This document shows positions 12,105 through 23,207 of a stretch of DNA of 64,000 bases, piece by piece. Origin of the DNA: Neoarius graeffei (taxonomy: Eukaryota; Chordata; Actinopteri; Siluriformes; Ariidae). The notes beneath the pieces were generated by a model. That model was given only the letters and a program-made list of their open reading frames with translations, did no database searches and was not told where the DNA came from. The position numbers were made by a program, and so were the translations under genes. Location: contig NC_083577.1 in NCBI RefSeq assembly GCF_027579695.1, positions 92,439,018 to 92,503,017 on the forward strand. Reading direction: 5' to 3'. Position 1 is the stretch's first letter; every line of letters begins with the position of its first letter.

Positions 12105-12399
12105 TTCAAATGTTCAGTGCATCTTTCTCTTTCCTGGTAAACAAAGAAATGCTTCGGCGCATGCACAGCGGAAAACTCTCTCACTGGATATTCACATCAG
12201 CTCCGACGTGTGACGTCATGTTGTCTTGACAACTGTGCAATATTGTAAACCATATTCAATGCTCATTCTCCATTGGGTAGAGTGATGTAATACACATAGG
12301 ATAAGCGATATGCCAACATTATTGCATGCTATCAAACCAAATGAATGAAACCCGCTAGCAGGGAATAGAACACGTTTTTATTCCATGGAAAAAGTCTCC

Positions 12400-12680
12400 T
12401 GTATGGATAATAATGTATGATATTGTATCATATCAAATCATATCGTTTTGTATTGTATCATATCGTATTGTGTGCCATATGGTATCTTACTGCATTGTAT
12501 TGTACCGTATCATATATTGTATAGATCACATCCTGTCGTATCGTGTTGTATCATATTGCAGCCTACGATGTCCTCATGTGTTCTACTGTATCATAACATA
12601 CTGTACTGTATTATATTGTATGTACAGTATCACATCATATCATTTTATAAATCGTATCTCAGATCACAGGCTTGAGGTTT
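12400..12680. repeat. ATCATATTGTAT low-complexity DNA
   Basis: Same degenerate AT-rich tandem text as at 10290 and 11313. Open frames in it are not genes. Confidence 0.7.
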
Positions 12681-13317
12681 ACACCCCAACATGAAAGCCT
12701 AATTTATTTTTTTTGTAATGTACCGCATGTGGACCTCAAACTAAATCTTACATGTGCTAATCCATGAAAGAAATATTTGCCTGTAACTGTCTGGCTCTGT
12801 TTCGGTGATTATTTGCTCAAGTCTCTGTTCATTTATGTTTCTTGCTGACCCTCTAACTCTGTTAAAGATAACCATGTGCTCCAAAAAAAAATTAGAAAAA
12901 ACCCCTGCAGAAAGTTGCAACTATAAAAATAACAGCGAGCATGAATATGAACACGAAACTGCTGAAATGTTAACCCCGTAGCGACGTGTGCCAGCGAACG
13001 TTTCGAAGTGAAACAGCAGCATGTGCAGCAGTCTGAGGTGTGCAGCGTGTGAAGAGAGAGCAGCTGTGATGGTAGGCCTCAGCCTGGCGTGGGTGTGCCT
13101 GTCAGGAAAAGCCACTGTCGTCTCAGCATCCTAGAGAAATGAGAAAGCAGGCGCCTGCTGTGCATACGCCCACCACAAAAATCCCCCTTCCATTTCAAAC
13201 GCTGAGCGCCGCACTGAGATGACATTTTCATCAGGTCTTCACAAAGTTTTTTTTTTCTTTTTTTGGTTTTACATTTTCCCCATAACTTGACATGGTTTGT
13301 GACACAATGTGTTAAGG

Positions 13318-13361
<44 letters not shown>

Positions 13362-14179
13362 CATCATGGTTTCATGTGGAGATAAAAAAACATATATCAC
13401 GTATAAAGCTTTCTTTGATGTTTCACCACAGCACGCAGGACAAAAAACAAAAAGGACATTTTCATTTCCGGGGTATTGATTATAACTCTCTCATATCGAC
13501 ACAGAAAGCCTTCATCTGGAAATGTTTTAAAGGCGTTTCACAGTAGACAGGATGATGGAAAGATCAACAGACTGACTGAATTTTCTCATCTACAGCTGAA
13601 GAAAGTGCAACTAATTTTGACAAGAGATGTTTGTTGCCTGTTACACTAAAGCACGGTCAAATTCTGGATTCTGATTGGTCAGAAACTAATAATACCCAGA
13701 TAAAATGCATTATTATGTAACAAAGAAAAGCACGTATATTTAATGGTTATTCCACGAAATCGAGTCGTACATGAGCTGATAGCCGACGATTTTATTTTTA
13801 TTTTTTGCAAATTCAATAAATAAAAACTTCATACAAAACGTCTGACAAAATCATTTCTGCATCGAATGTAAACAAACCAGCAAAAAGACAGGAGCAATTT
13901 GTGAAAAATGTGATGATAATAATAATAATTCTTGAAAAGTAAAAAAAGATACGTTCTTACCATCAAATACTTTTATTCCACATTTTGTTGCTTTTTTGTA
14001 TATTTGTGGTTTTGTTTTCAAGCAGAGTTTTTATTTCATCCTTGGTTGGTTCAGCAACACGCTCCACCATTTTGTTTTTCTCTACTCACAGTATGAGCTG
14101 ATATCCCAGTAGTAGAGTAGCCAATCAGAGTGTGTGATTGCTCATATCCAGTGAATGTGGAGAGAATAATCCAACTTAT
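12681..14179. repeat. Non-coding; (GA)n and possible MITE
   Basis: A GA microsatellite is at 13322-13359. From about 13650 to 14165 there is a possible short inverted-repeat element: the left side has 'aattctggattctgattggt' and the right side 'ccaatcagagtgtgtgattg', a partial complement. No gene is seen. Confidence 0.4.
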
Positions 14180-14189
14180 TCTTACAGTG

Positions 14190-14674
14190 CAATGTGGCCG
14201 CTCCCGGTTAGGGGTCTCCACAGCGGATCTTTTGTCTCCATTGCTCCCTGTCTTCCACATCCTTCTCTACCACACCTGCCACTTTCATGTCCTCTCTCAC
14301 CACATCCATGTATCTCCTCTTTGGCCTTCCTCGTTTTCCTTTGCCTGGCAGCTCCATCCTCAACATTCTCCTTCCCACATGCTCTGCATCTTCTCAGGAT
14401 GTGCCCAGACCATCTCAGTCTCATCTCTCTTAGCTTCATTCCCAAGCTCTCCACACGTGCTGTTCCTCTGATGTGCTCGTTCCTTATCCTGTCCAACCTC
14501 CCATCGCAAACCTTAACATCCTCAACTCCGCCACCTCCAACTTTGCCTCCTGTCTCTTCGTTAAGGGTCCGGTCTCCAATCCATACATCACAGCTGGTCT
14601 CACTACTGTCTTATACATCTTACCTTTCACTTCTGCTGGGACTTTCCTATCACAAATGACTCCCCAAATCCTTC
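14190..14674 (-). mobile_element. RTE-type LINE, 3' fragment
   Basis: The minus strand encodes the C-terminal part of an RTE-like polyprotein in two frames (KMYKTVVRPAVMYGLET near 14640, then the [10 protein letters not shown] block). A 10-bp direct repeat 'tcttacagtg' flanks it (14180-14189 and 14675-14684). The same family, with its RT domain, is at 32688-33498. Confidence 0.82.
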
Positions 14675-14849
14675 TCTTACAGTGAAATATATTTATATAT
14701 ATTCTGTATATTGTGAATATTCTGCAGAACACTCCATCATCACATTTTTATTTGTATTCTATTCATTACATTCTATTTTACTCTCTTTCCTTTTTAACCC
14801 CCAAACAAACAAACAAACAAACTTCACGACTTATGACATATTGCATATA

Positions 14850-15198
14850 ATTAATGAAAGAGACAAAGTTTTCAAGAAATTCTCTTGTACTAAGGACCTA
14901 TTATTGTATGGTCGATACATTTTCCTCCGTAACAAAGTTATGTATTCTAAAAGACTGGCTAAGTCAGACTATATTAAATGTAAAGTTAATGAGTGTAAAG
15001 ACCAACCGAGAAAAATGTGGAATGTGATCAAAAATATGTCTGCACCCTCTAAATGTAAAACTAGAATAGATAACATTGGTCTGACTATAGATGAGGAAGT
15101 GTGTTATGATAAACAAAAAGTATCAGCTTGTTTCAATTCATATTTTACATCTGTGACAGCTAAGCTGGTTGATAAATTACCTACTGTCATTGGTAAAT
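14850..15198 (+). pseudogene. LINE polyprotein fragment (EN-RT linker)
   Basis: The open frame contains KVFKKFSCTKDLLLYGRYIF and a region ending SACFNSYFTSVTAKLVDKL, the kind of sequence found just before the reverse transcriptase domain. It is cut at 15198 by the Tc1 insertion and its RT continuation resumes beyond 17197. Confidence 0.65.
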
Positions 15199-15561
15199 AC
15201 AACCCCGATTCCAAAAAAGTTGGGACAAAGTACAAATTGTAAATAAAAACAGAATGCAATAATTTACAAATCTCAAAAACTGATATTGTATTCACAATAG
15301 AACATAGACAACATATCAAATGTCGAAAGTGAGACATTTTGAAATTTCATGCCAAATATTGGCTCATTTGAAATTTCATGACAGCAACACATCTCAAAAA
15401 AGTTGGGACAGGGGCAATAAGAGGCTGGAAAAGTTAAAGGTACAAAAAAGGAACAGCTGGAGGACCAAATTGCAACTCATTAGGTCAATTGGCAATAGGT
15501 CATTAACATGACTGGGTATAAAAAGAGCATCTTGGAGTGGCAGCGGCTCTCAGAAGTAAAG

Positions 15562-16985
15562 ATGGGAAGAGGATCACCAATCCCCCTAATTCTGCGCCGA
15601 CAAATAGTGGAGCAATATCAGAAAGGAGTTCGACAGTGTAAAATTGCAAAGAGTTTGAACATATCATCATCTACAGTGCATAATATCATCAAAAGATTCA
15701 GAGAATCTGGAAGAATCTCTGTGCGTAAGGGTCAAGGCCGGAAAACCATACTGGGTGCCCGTGATCTTCGGGCCCTTAGACGGCACTGCATCACATACAG
15801 GCATGCTTCTGTATTGGAAATCACAAAATGGGCTCAGGAATATTTCCAGAGAACATTATCTGTGAACACGGGGCGGCACGGTGGTGTAGTGGTTAGCGCT
15901 GTCGCCTCACAGCAAGAAGGTCCTGGGTTCGAGCCCCGGGGCCGGCGAGGGCCTTTCTGTGTGGAGTTTGCATGTTCTCCCCGTGTCCGCGTGGGTTTCC
16001 TCCGGGTGCTCCGGTTTCCCCCACAGTCCAAAGACATGCAGGTTAGGTTAACTGGTGACTCTAAATTGACCGTAGGTGTGAATGTGAGTGTGAATGGTTG
16101 TCTGTGTCTATGTGTCAGCCCTGTGATGACCTGGCGACTTGTCCAGGGTGTACCCCGCCTTTCGCCCGTAGTCAGCTGGGATAGGCTCCAGCTTGCCTGC
16201 GACCCTGTAGAAGGATAAAGCGGCTAGAGATAATGAGATGAGATGAGATTATCTGTGAACACAATTCACCGTGCCATCCGCCGTTGCCAGTTAAACTCTA
16301 TAGTTCAAAGAAGAAGCCGTATCTAAACATGATCCAGAAGCGCAGACGTCTTCTCTGGGCCAAGGCTCATTTAAAATGGACTGTGGCAAAGTGGAAAACT
16401 GTTCTGTGGTCAGACGAATCAAAATTTGAAGTTCTTTATGGAAATCAGGGACGCCGTGTCATTCGGACTAAAGAGGAGAAGGATGACCCAAGTTGTTATC
16501 AGCGCTCAGTTCAGAAGCCTGCATCTCTGATGGTATGGGGTTGCATTAGTGCGTGTGGCATGGGCAGCTTACACATCTGGAAAGACACCATCAATGCTGA
16601 AAGGTATATCCAGGTTCTAGAGCAACATATGCTCCCATCCAGACGACGTCTCTTTCAGGGAAGACCTTGCATTTTCCAACATGACAATGCCAAACCACAT
16701 ACTGCATCAATTACAGCATCATGGCTGCGTAGAAGAAGGGTCCGGGTACTGAACTGGCCAGCCTGCAGTCCAGATCTTTCACCCATAGAAATCATTTGGC
16801 GCATCATAAAACGGAAGATACGACAAAAAAGACCTAAGACAGTTGAGCAACTAGAATCCTACATTAGACAAGAATGGGTTAACATTCCTATCCCTAAACT
16901 TGAGCAACTTGTCTCCTCAGTCCCCAGACGTTTACAGACTGTTGTAAAGAGAAAAGGGGATGTCTCACAGTGGGAAACATGGCCT
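15562..16985 (+). pseudogene. Tc1-like transposase interrupted by SINE
   Basis: The start is the ATG at 15562 ([14 protein letters not shown]). The coding region is cut after 'QRTLSVNT' by a SINE with its duplicated target. After the SINE a 1-bp loss relative to the copy at 44947 shifts the frame near 16292. The rest is open from 16284: WSDESKFEV, then [11 protein letters not shown], then SPIEIIW, so the catalytic D, D and E codons all survive. Unlike the sister copy, this one retains the LMVWGCIS block. It is dead through insertion and frameshift. Confidence 0.92.
15870..16247 (+). mobile_element. tRNA-derived SINE, copy 2 (full length)
   Basis: Starts 'ggggcggcacggtggtgtag', with A-box-like 'tagtggttagc' and B-box-like 'ggttcgagccc', and ends in repeated GATGA. 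An exact 15-bp direct repeat 'attatctgtgaacac' flanks it (15855-15869 and 16248-16262). The target is the coding region of a Tc1 transposase. Confidence 0.96.
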
Positions 16986-17197
16986 TGTCCCAACTTTTTT
17001 GAGATGTGTTGTTGTCATGAAATTTAAAATCACCTAATTTTTCTCTTTAAATGATACATTTTCTCAGTTTAAACATTTGATATATCATCTATGTTCTATT
17101 CTGAATAAAATATGGAATTTTGAAACTTCCACATCATTGCATTCCGTTTTTATTTACAATTTGCACTTTGTCCCAACTTTTTGGAATCAGGGTTGTA

Positions 17198-17842
17198 CGG
17201 TATCATTTTTGTTAAAGGTTTCTATTCATCTAAAGGTGTGCATTCGAACATGTTCTCATTTTCAGAGGTTTCTGTGGAAAAGGTGTACAAGATCTTGTCA
17301 ACTTTAAATTTGAGCAAGGCTACCGGTTTAGATCAATTGTCCCCTAAGTTTGTTAAAGATGGAGCCAAGCTCATATTGTCACCCCTTGCACATATTCTAA
17401 ATGTATCTATTGTTTCCGGTGAAATACCTGCAGATCTTAAAGTGGCAAGGGTGACGCCACTTTACAAGAAAGCAAGTAAACTGGATCCTGGTAACTATAG
17501 ACTGATTTCAATTCTCAGTACCATCTCTAAATTATTTGAGATAGTTGTGTTTGACCAACTGCAGAGATATCTCTCTGATAAGGATCTCCTTTACGAGTAT
17601 CAATCAGGTTTTCAGTCGAAATTTTCGACTGATACCTGTTTGGTTCACCTATTGGATTACATCAGGCATGAACAGGACAAGGGCAATTATATAGGGATGG
17701 TGTTGCTGGACCTCCAGAAAGCCTTTGACATGGTGAACCATGATAGGCTTTTGATGAAGTTGGAAGCTATAGGGCTCCGACAATCTGCAGTTGACTGGTT
17801 TAGGTCATACCTGCAATCCCGCGCACAAATGGACTTTCCGCG
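17198..17842 (+). pseudogene. LINE reverse transcriptase domain, 5' part
   Basis: The frame shows LSKATGLDQLSPKFVKDGA, then KVARVTPLYKK, then NYRLISILSTISKLFE, QSGFQSKFSTDT and LLDLQKAFDMVNHDRLL, i.e. RT motifs 1-3 (finger and motif A). It runs into SINE sequence at about 17843, so the YxDD catalytic box is absent. Confidence 0.8.
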
Positions 17843-17844
17843 CA

Positions 17845-18012
17845 CAGTCTTTGGACTGTGGGGGAAACCGGAGCACCCGGAGGAAACCCACGCGGACACG
17901 GGGAGAACATGCAAACTCCGCACAGAAAGGCCCTCACCGGCCCCGGGGCTCGAACCCAGGACCTTCTTGCTGTGAGGCGACAGCGCTAACCACTACACCA
18001 CCGTGCCGCCCC
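17845..18012 (-). mobile_element. tRNA-derived SINE, copy 3 (truncated)
   Basis: Only the tRNA-related half is present, in reverse orientation, from 'ctttggactgtgggggaaac' to 'accaccgtgccgcccc'. No clean TSD is visible, and LINE sequence between the two sides is missing. Confidence 0.85.
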
Positions 18013-18622
18013 GAATAGAGAGGCTATTGTGGACAATATAGTTACAAAGTCGAATGCAAAATTGAAGTTTCTGTATCGGCAGGCTAAACATATTAACCAG
18101 GAAACTAGCAGACTGTCAGTCTTGGTTCTTATACAGTGTCACTATGCCTGTACGTCATGGTACTCAGGGTTAACGAAGAAGTACAAAGATAGACTTCAAG
18201 TTTCCCAAAACAAAATCATACGATTTCTTTTGGATGCACCGGCCAGAACACATGTTGGTGCTGTAGAATTCAATCAGGTCAAAACGTTACCGGTCCAAAT
18301 GCGTGCTACCCAACTCAAGCTGAACCTCGTATTGAAAATTATTCATAATATGGCCCCTAATTATTTATCAGATCAGTTCAGCTTGGTTCAAAATTTACAC
18401 TCAATGAACACAAGATCAAGTGCTACCTCTCTGCAGATACCTCGTGTCAAATCACTTGGTAAATCATCATTTGTTTATACATCCATTAAAGCATTCAATA
18501 ATCTGCCATTTGACATAAGATCATGTAGGACATTAACTAGTTTTAAATTTGCTGTCAAGCGTCATTTTTTTTTAGTGAGTTGTATCGCCAGGAATTTAAC
18601 ACTTTTATGTATTTTTAGATAG
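18013..18622 (+). pseudogene. LINE polyprotein C-terminal domain
   Basis: The frame reads KLKFLYRQAKHINQETSRLS, then WYSGLTKKYKDRLQVSQNKIIRF and LNLVLKIIHNMAPNYLSDQF, the post-RT domain of CR1/Rex1-group LINEs. A normal-looking stop is at 18620. It belongs to the same element as 17198-17842. Confidence 0.7.
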
Positions 18623-18975
18623 GTGCTTTTTCCGTTTTCCCTGTCATTTTTTGTTATCTCACAGGTTTTTCTATCATTATTTAGGTCTCGTCTATATTCT
18701 AAGTATATTATTTTTTTATATTTTTGCTATTTTTTGTTTTATTATTTTTATGATTTATTATTACTATTATTAGTTACAGTATTATTTTTTTTCTTTTTCC
18801 CGTCAGTATTATTATTATTATATACAAACATTTTCACCTGTAATTATGATTGCCACGTGACCAATAGGACCACATTGGAAATAAGCAATTTTGCTTTCAT
18901 GTGTTATCCTGGTTTTTGTCATATTTACATGTATAGTGTTTGTATGATTATTATTTACTGAATAAATAAATCAAA

Positions 18976-19062
18976 ATCAAAATGGAGCATTCCAATAAGC
19001 ATTTCACTGCATGTTGTACTCTGTATGATTGTGTATGTGACAAATAAATTTGAATTCGATTT
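18976..19062 (+). repeat. LINE 3' tail fragment
   Basis: The text 'gcatttcactgcatgttgta' followed by 'gtatgtgacaaataaatttg' resembles the short 3' tail of a common fish LINE. Confidence 0.45.
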
Positions 19063-19068
19063 AAATTT

Positions 19069-19618
19069 GTGTTTTTTTTACACCCCTGTGACCTGTATGC
19101 TGCCTTGAATAGAATCCGGAAGTGGAGTTGTTATGAGACTCTTGAAAAAACTGTACAAAATCTCAGTTCCTCAACATCTGAATTGGACATTCTGCCCACC
19201 AACTTTTTTAAGTCTGTTCTTCACCTCATAATTACAGATGTGCTTCAAATCATAAATACATCCCTAGAGACTGGCATTGTTCCTGTGTCCCTGAAAAAAG
19301 CCGTTGTAAAGCCCCTACTTAAAAAGAATAATCTGGATGCTTCAGTATTAAATAACTACAGGCCAATATCAAATCTACCATTCATCGGGAAAATCCTTGA
19401 AAAATTTGTCTTCAATCAATTAACTGCCTTCTTGATATCAAACAGCTGTTTTGATAACTTTCAGTCAGGATTTCGTGCCAATCACAGCACTGAAACAGCG
19501 CTGATTAAAGTTATAAATGACATACGTCTTAATACTGATGCAGGCAAAACATTGGTCCTGGTGTTACTGGACCTCAGTGCAGCTTTTGATACTGTTGATC
19601 ACAACATACTGCTATATC
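19069..19618 (+). pseudogene. L2 reverse transcriptase, N-terminal half
   Basis: Contains AVVKPLLKKNNLDASVLNNY, RPISNLPFIGKILEKFVFNQL, FQSGFRANHSTETALIKV and the motif A string LLDLSAAFDTVDHN. The frame is open up to the gypsy insertion at 19619, after which the open frame runs into LTR sequence. Confidence 0.88.
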
Positions 19619-20177
19619 TGTTAGGGTTTTGCTGGGATTCGAACCTGGATCGCTGGTGTGATAATCCAGCAAACCCCCACTAGGCCACCAGGGGGATGAC
19701 TTAAGTACAGAGGCGTGAGGCGAAAGTAGAGTATCAAAAAAACAGTTTATTTACACTATATACAATATTTACAATCCGATGGAAAAAAACAAAAAGAAAA
19801 TCCAAAAGCTCAGAAGATAACAAAAATAAAAATATCCAAAGGTGCAAAGTCCAAAAACAAAAGGAAAGGCAAAAATGCTGAACGCTCAAAAGATCAAAAA
19901 GTACAAAGTCCAAAGAAAGCAAAAATATCAAAAACACAAGGGCAAAGGCAAGAAACGTGGGACAGAGGAAACTAGTACTAGACAACATAAAGACTCCGTG
20001 ACAAGGGAACAAACAGAGGGGTATTTATACACAAACTAATTAAGGAACAGGGCGGGGCAGGAAACAGGCAATCAAGACACACACAAAACACAGTGGCGGC
20101 CTCTAGAGGCCAAAACAAACATGACAAGATAAACATAACAGCGGCCTCTAGAGGCCAAAACAGTCCCAGTCCTAACA
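19619..20177 (-). repeat. Gypsy 3' LTR
   Basis: Matches 24132-24694. On the inner side, in element orientation, it is preceded by a purine-rich run at 20178-20192 (read on minus 'ctcctggggggggggtcc'), a good polypurine tract. It contains the palindrome 'ggcctctagaggcc' twice, and near its outer end a tRNA-like 'ggttcgaatccc' on the minus strand. Confidence 0.95.
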
Positions 20178-20194
20178 GGACCCCCCCCCCAGGA

Positions 20195-20400
20195 GCGTCT
20201 CCTGACGTTCCCAGGGCGATTCGGATGGGCCGAATGGAAGTCCCGACAAAGTCCTTTATCTAAAATGTCCCGGGCGGGGACCCAACAGCATTCCTCAGGG
20301 CCGTAGCCCTCCCAGTCTACCAGATATTGAAGCCCGCCACGGACCCGGCGGGAGTCAAGCAGGCGATGAACAGTGAACACAGGGCACCCCCGCATCCTCC
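20195..20400 (-). pseudogene. Chromodomain tail of gypsy integrase
   Basis: In the frame ending at 20072 the string [20 protein letters not shown] is a chromodomain core, preceded by [13 protein letters not shown]. In related chromoviruses a C-terminal integrase stretch of over 100 residues separates the core from this domain. Here the gap is only a few residues and the frame differs, so a deletion removed it near 20400. Chromodomains guide insertion into marked chromatin. Confidence 0.85.
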
Positions 20401-20423
20401 TCCTGGTCCGGGAACAGAGGTGG

Positions 20424-23207
20424 CTAGAACCCAAATTGGCACTGGAACGGCGACAGCTTGGTAGCCGATGACTGCAGGGCGTTGTGGGCGTACTCTGCCC
20501 ATGGCAGCAAGGTGCTCCACGAAGTTGGGTTATCCATAGCCAGTCCTCGCAGGGTGGTTTCCAGGTCCTGGTTGAGCCTCTCCGTCTGGCCATTGGACTG
20601 TGGGTGGAACCCAGAGGAGAGGCTGGCAGTAGCTCCGATGAGCTTGCAAAATCCGTGCCACACTCGGGAGGAGACCTGGGGCCCCCGGTCAGAGACGATA
20701 TCCTGTGGGAGACCAAAGACTCGGAAGACGTAATTGAACATAAGTTTAGCAGTTTCAAGGGCAGAAGGGAGCTTGCACAGTGGTATAAAGCGGCAGGCCT
20801 TGGAGAATCTGTCCACTATGACCAAAATGACAGTGTTACCTTGAGACTCAGGGAGACCCATGATGAAGTCGACTGCCACGTGGGACCAGGGACGCCGGGG
20901 AATGGGCAGAGGATGCAGGAGGCCCTGGGGATGCTGTCGTGGGTTCTTACTTCTGGTACACACCTTGCAGGAAAGGACGAATGACCTCACTTCCTTCTCC
21001 ATGCTTGGCCACCAGAAGTGTCTTCTCAGGAAGTCCAGGGTCCTTCGAGCTCCCGGGTGGGCGGTGAGAGGGGACGAGTGACCCCACTGGAGAACCTTGG
21101 CCTGGGCTTGATGTGGGACGTACAAGAGGCCCGGTGGCCCCGTCCCAGGACCGGGGTCCTGACGTTGGGCTCGTCAGACAGCCTCCTCAATACCCCAGCG
21201 GACAGGGGCCACAATCCGGGACACAGGGATAATAGGCCCAACTTCGCTCTCCCTGTTGGTGGGAGTGAACAGCCTGGAAAGTGCGTCAGGTTTGGTGTTT
21301 TTGGAACCGGGGCGGTATGATAGGGTAAAGTCAAACCTACTGAAAAACAAGGCCCACCTAGCCTGTCGTGGATTGAGTCTCTTTGCTTGCTGGAGGTACT
21401 CCAGGTTCTTGTGGTCAGTCCAGACCAAAAATGGATGTTGCACTTCCTCCAGCCAGTGCCTCCACTCCTCAAGGGCCAGTTTAACTGCTAGCAGTTCTTG
21501 ATCCCCCACGTCATACCGGGACTCCGCAGAACTCAGGCGGTGGGAGAAGTATGCGCAGGGGTGCAACCTTCCTTCCAAGCGTTGAGAGAGGACCGCGCCG
21601 ACACCGCTGTCCGAGGCGTCCACCTCGACAATGAAGGGTTGCGAAGGGTCCGGGAGGACCAGAATGGGTGCCGTGCAGAAGCGGTGCTTGAGGTCTTTGA
21701 ATGCCTTTTCCACCTGAGGAGACCAGACATACGATCCACCTGTCCCTTTGGTGAGGTCCGATATGGGTGCTGCTACAGAACTGAAGTTCTTGATAAACTT
21801 GCGGTAGAAGTTAGCAAATCCTAAGAACCGCTGAACCTCTTTGACGGACTTGGGGGTGGGCCAGTCCCGGATGGCCAGGGTCTTGGCTGGATCCATCTGG
21901 AGTTGGCCCGTCCGTACAATAAAACCCAGAAAGGAGACCTAGGGAACATGAAATTCACATTTCTGGGCCTTAGCGAACAGATTGTTCTGTAGCAGCCTCT
22001 GGAGAACCTGGCAGAAATGATGGCGGTGCTCCTGCACGGTCTTGGAGAAGATTAGGATGTCGTCGAGGTAGACAAAAACGTACTGATTAATCATGTCCCT
22101 CAAGACGTCGTTGATTAGGGCCTGAAAAACAGCTGGTGCGTTGGTGAGTCCGAAGGGCATCACCTGGTACTCGTAGTGCCCAGACAGGGTGTTAAAGGCA
22201 GTCTTCCACTCGTCTCCCTGTCGGATACGGATGAGGTGGTATGCGTTCCGTAAGTCCAATTTGGTGAAGACAGTGGCGCCTTGGAGCAGATCAAACACTG
22301 TGGACATCAGTGGAAGGGGATAGCGGTTGCGTACAGTGATCTTGTTCAGACCCCTGTAATCAATACACGGCCGGAGCCCCCCATCCTTCTTGCTGACAAA
22401 GAAGAAGCCGGCACCAGCGGGTGAGGTGGAGGGTCGAATGAACCCAGAGGCCAAGGCGTCCTTGATGTACTCCTCCATGGCCTTGCATTCTGGCTGAGAG
22501 AGGGAAAACAGTCTGCCACGAGGAGGGGTAGTCCCAGGGAGCAAGTCGATGGCACAGTCGTAGGCACAGTGCGGAGGAAGAACAGCGGCCCTGCTCTTGC
22601 TGAAAACTTCCTTGAGATCCCAGTACTCTGTGGGAACTTGAGACAACTCGGTGAGATCAGGAGGCTCGGCAGGAGACACAGGAGAGCTAGAGAGCAGACA
22701 TGAGGCATAGCAAGCAGGACCCCACTCCACAACCTGGCTAGTGACCCAGTCTATACGAGGGTTGTGGCGGGTAAGCCAAGGAAGACCTAGAATAACTGGG
22801 AACTCTGGTGAAGGAATAAGGTGCAGGGATATTTCTTCCTTGTGACCTTGAAACTGGAGGAAGACTGGAGAAGTTACTTGGGTGACTCTTCTGTCACCCA
22901 AGGCTTGGCCATCCAGGGCAGACACGGACAGTGGGACTTCAAGAGGTGCAGTCAGGACATTGATACTTTGGGCGAAGTTGACATCCATAAAGTTTCCAGC
23001 CGCCCCGGAGTCTAACAAGGCCTGACAAGAGTGGACGGACTCACCCCAGGAGATGGAGACCGGGATGTAGACTCCTTGGCCAGGGAGTTCAGGAGAGAGG
23101 GTAGGCCCCGTCACAACCCTCCCTCGGCTGGACGGGGTGGTCCTTTTCCCGAGAGCTCGGGACATGATGCTCGGAAATGGCCAGGCTTGCCACAGTAGAT
23201 GCAGCAC
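20424..23207 (-). pseudogene. Gypsy pol: protease, RT, RNase H, integrase
   Basis: One frame runs from about 23207 to 20424 with two internal stops. The protease DSGA is near 23010 ([13 protein letters not shown]). The RT spans about 22520-21950, with catalytic [13 protein letters not shown] near 22065. RNase H has [17 protein letters not shown] and [11 protein letters not shown]. Integrase has an HHCC zinc site ([11 protein letters not shown]...CKVC) and VDFI, SDRGPQ and [10 protein letters not shown] blocks. A TAG at 21936-21938 follows FHVP, and a TGA at 21174-21176 follows EEAV. The frame then stops at 20424 after QCQFGF. As it stands this copy cannot make full pol. Confidence 0.93.

Larger units (their letters stand above)
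15200..17195 (+). mobile_element. Tc1-like transposon 2a, carrying a SINE
   Basis: TA flanks at 15198-15199 and 17196-17197; ends 'caaccccgattccaaaaaag' and its complement. It is nearly identical to the copy at 44585-46174 except for a 378-bp SINE insertion at 15870-16247 and small indels. It is inserted into a LINE reverse-transcriptase gene. A TATA-like 'gtataaaaag' lies just upstream of the transposase start. Confidence 0.95.
14800..18975 (+). mobile_element. CR1/Rex1-like LINE, interrupted by Tc1 and SINE
   Basis: Three separated blocks read in the same direction: the linker between endonuclease and RT (to 15197), the RT domain (17198-17840), and the C-terminal domain (18013-18620), ending in an AT-rich tail with 'aataaataaatcaaaatc'. 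A Tc1 transposon sits at 15200-17195 and a truncated SINE at 17845-18012. LINE sequence around the SINE, including the RT catalytic box, has been lost. The clade is judged by pattern only. Confidence 0.75.

Noticed and set aside
11949-12140. ORF '[20 protein letters not shown]' and its relatives at 15834, 17791 and 34800
   Set aside because: Same ORF in every SINE copy; it is SINE sequence, not a protein gene.
15870-15960. tRNA gene by A and B boxes
   Set aside because: It is the head of a SINE with a TSD and repeat tail; the cloverleaf is not maintained.
15508-16218. 236-residue ORF joining transposase and another sequence
   Set aside because: The second half is the SINE inserted in the transposase; a chance in-frame fusion.
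20458-21501. Several plus-strand ORFs over the gypsy pol region
   Set aside because: Antisense shadows of the integrase and RNase H reading on the minus strand.
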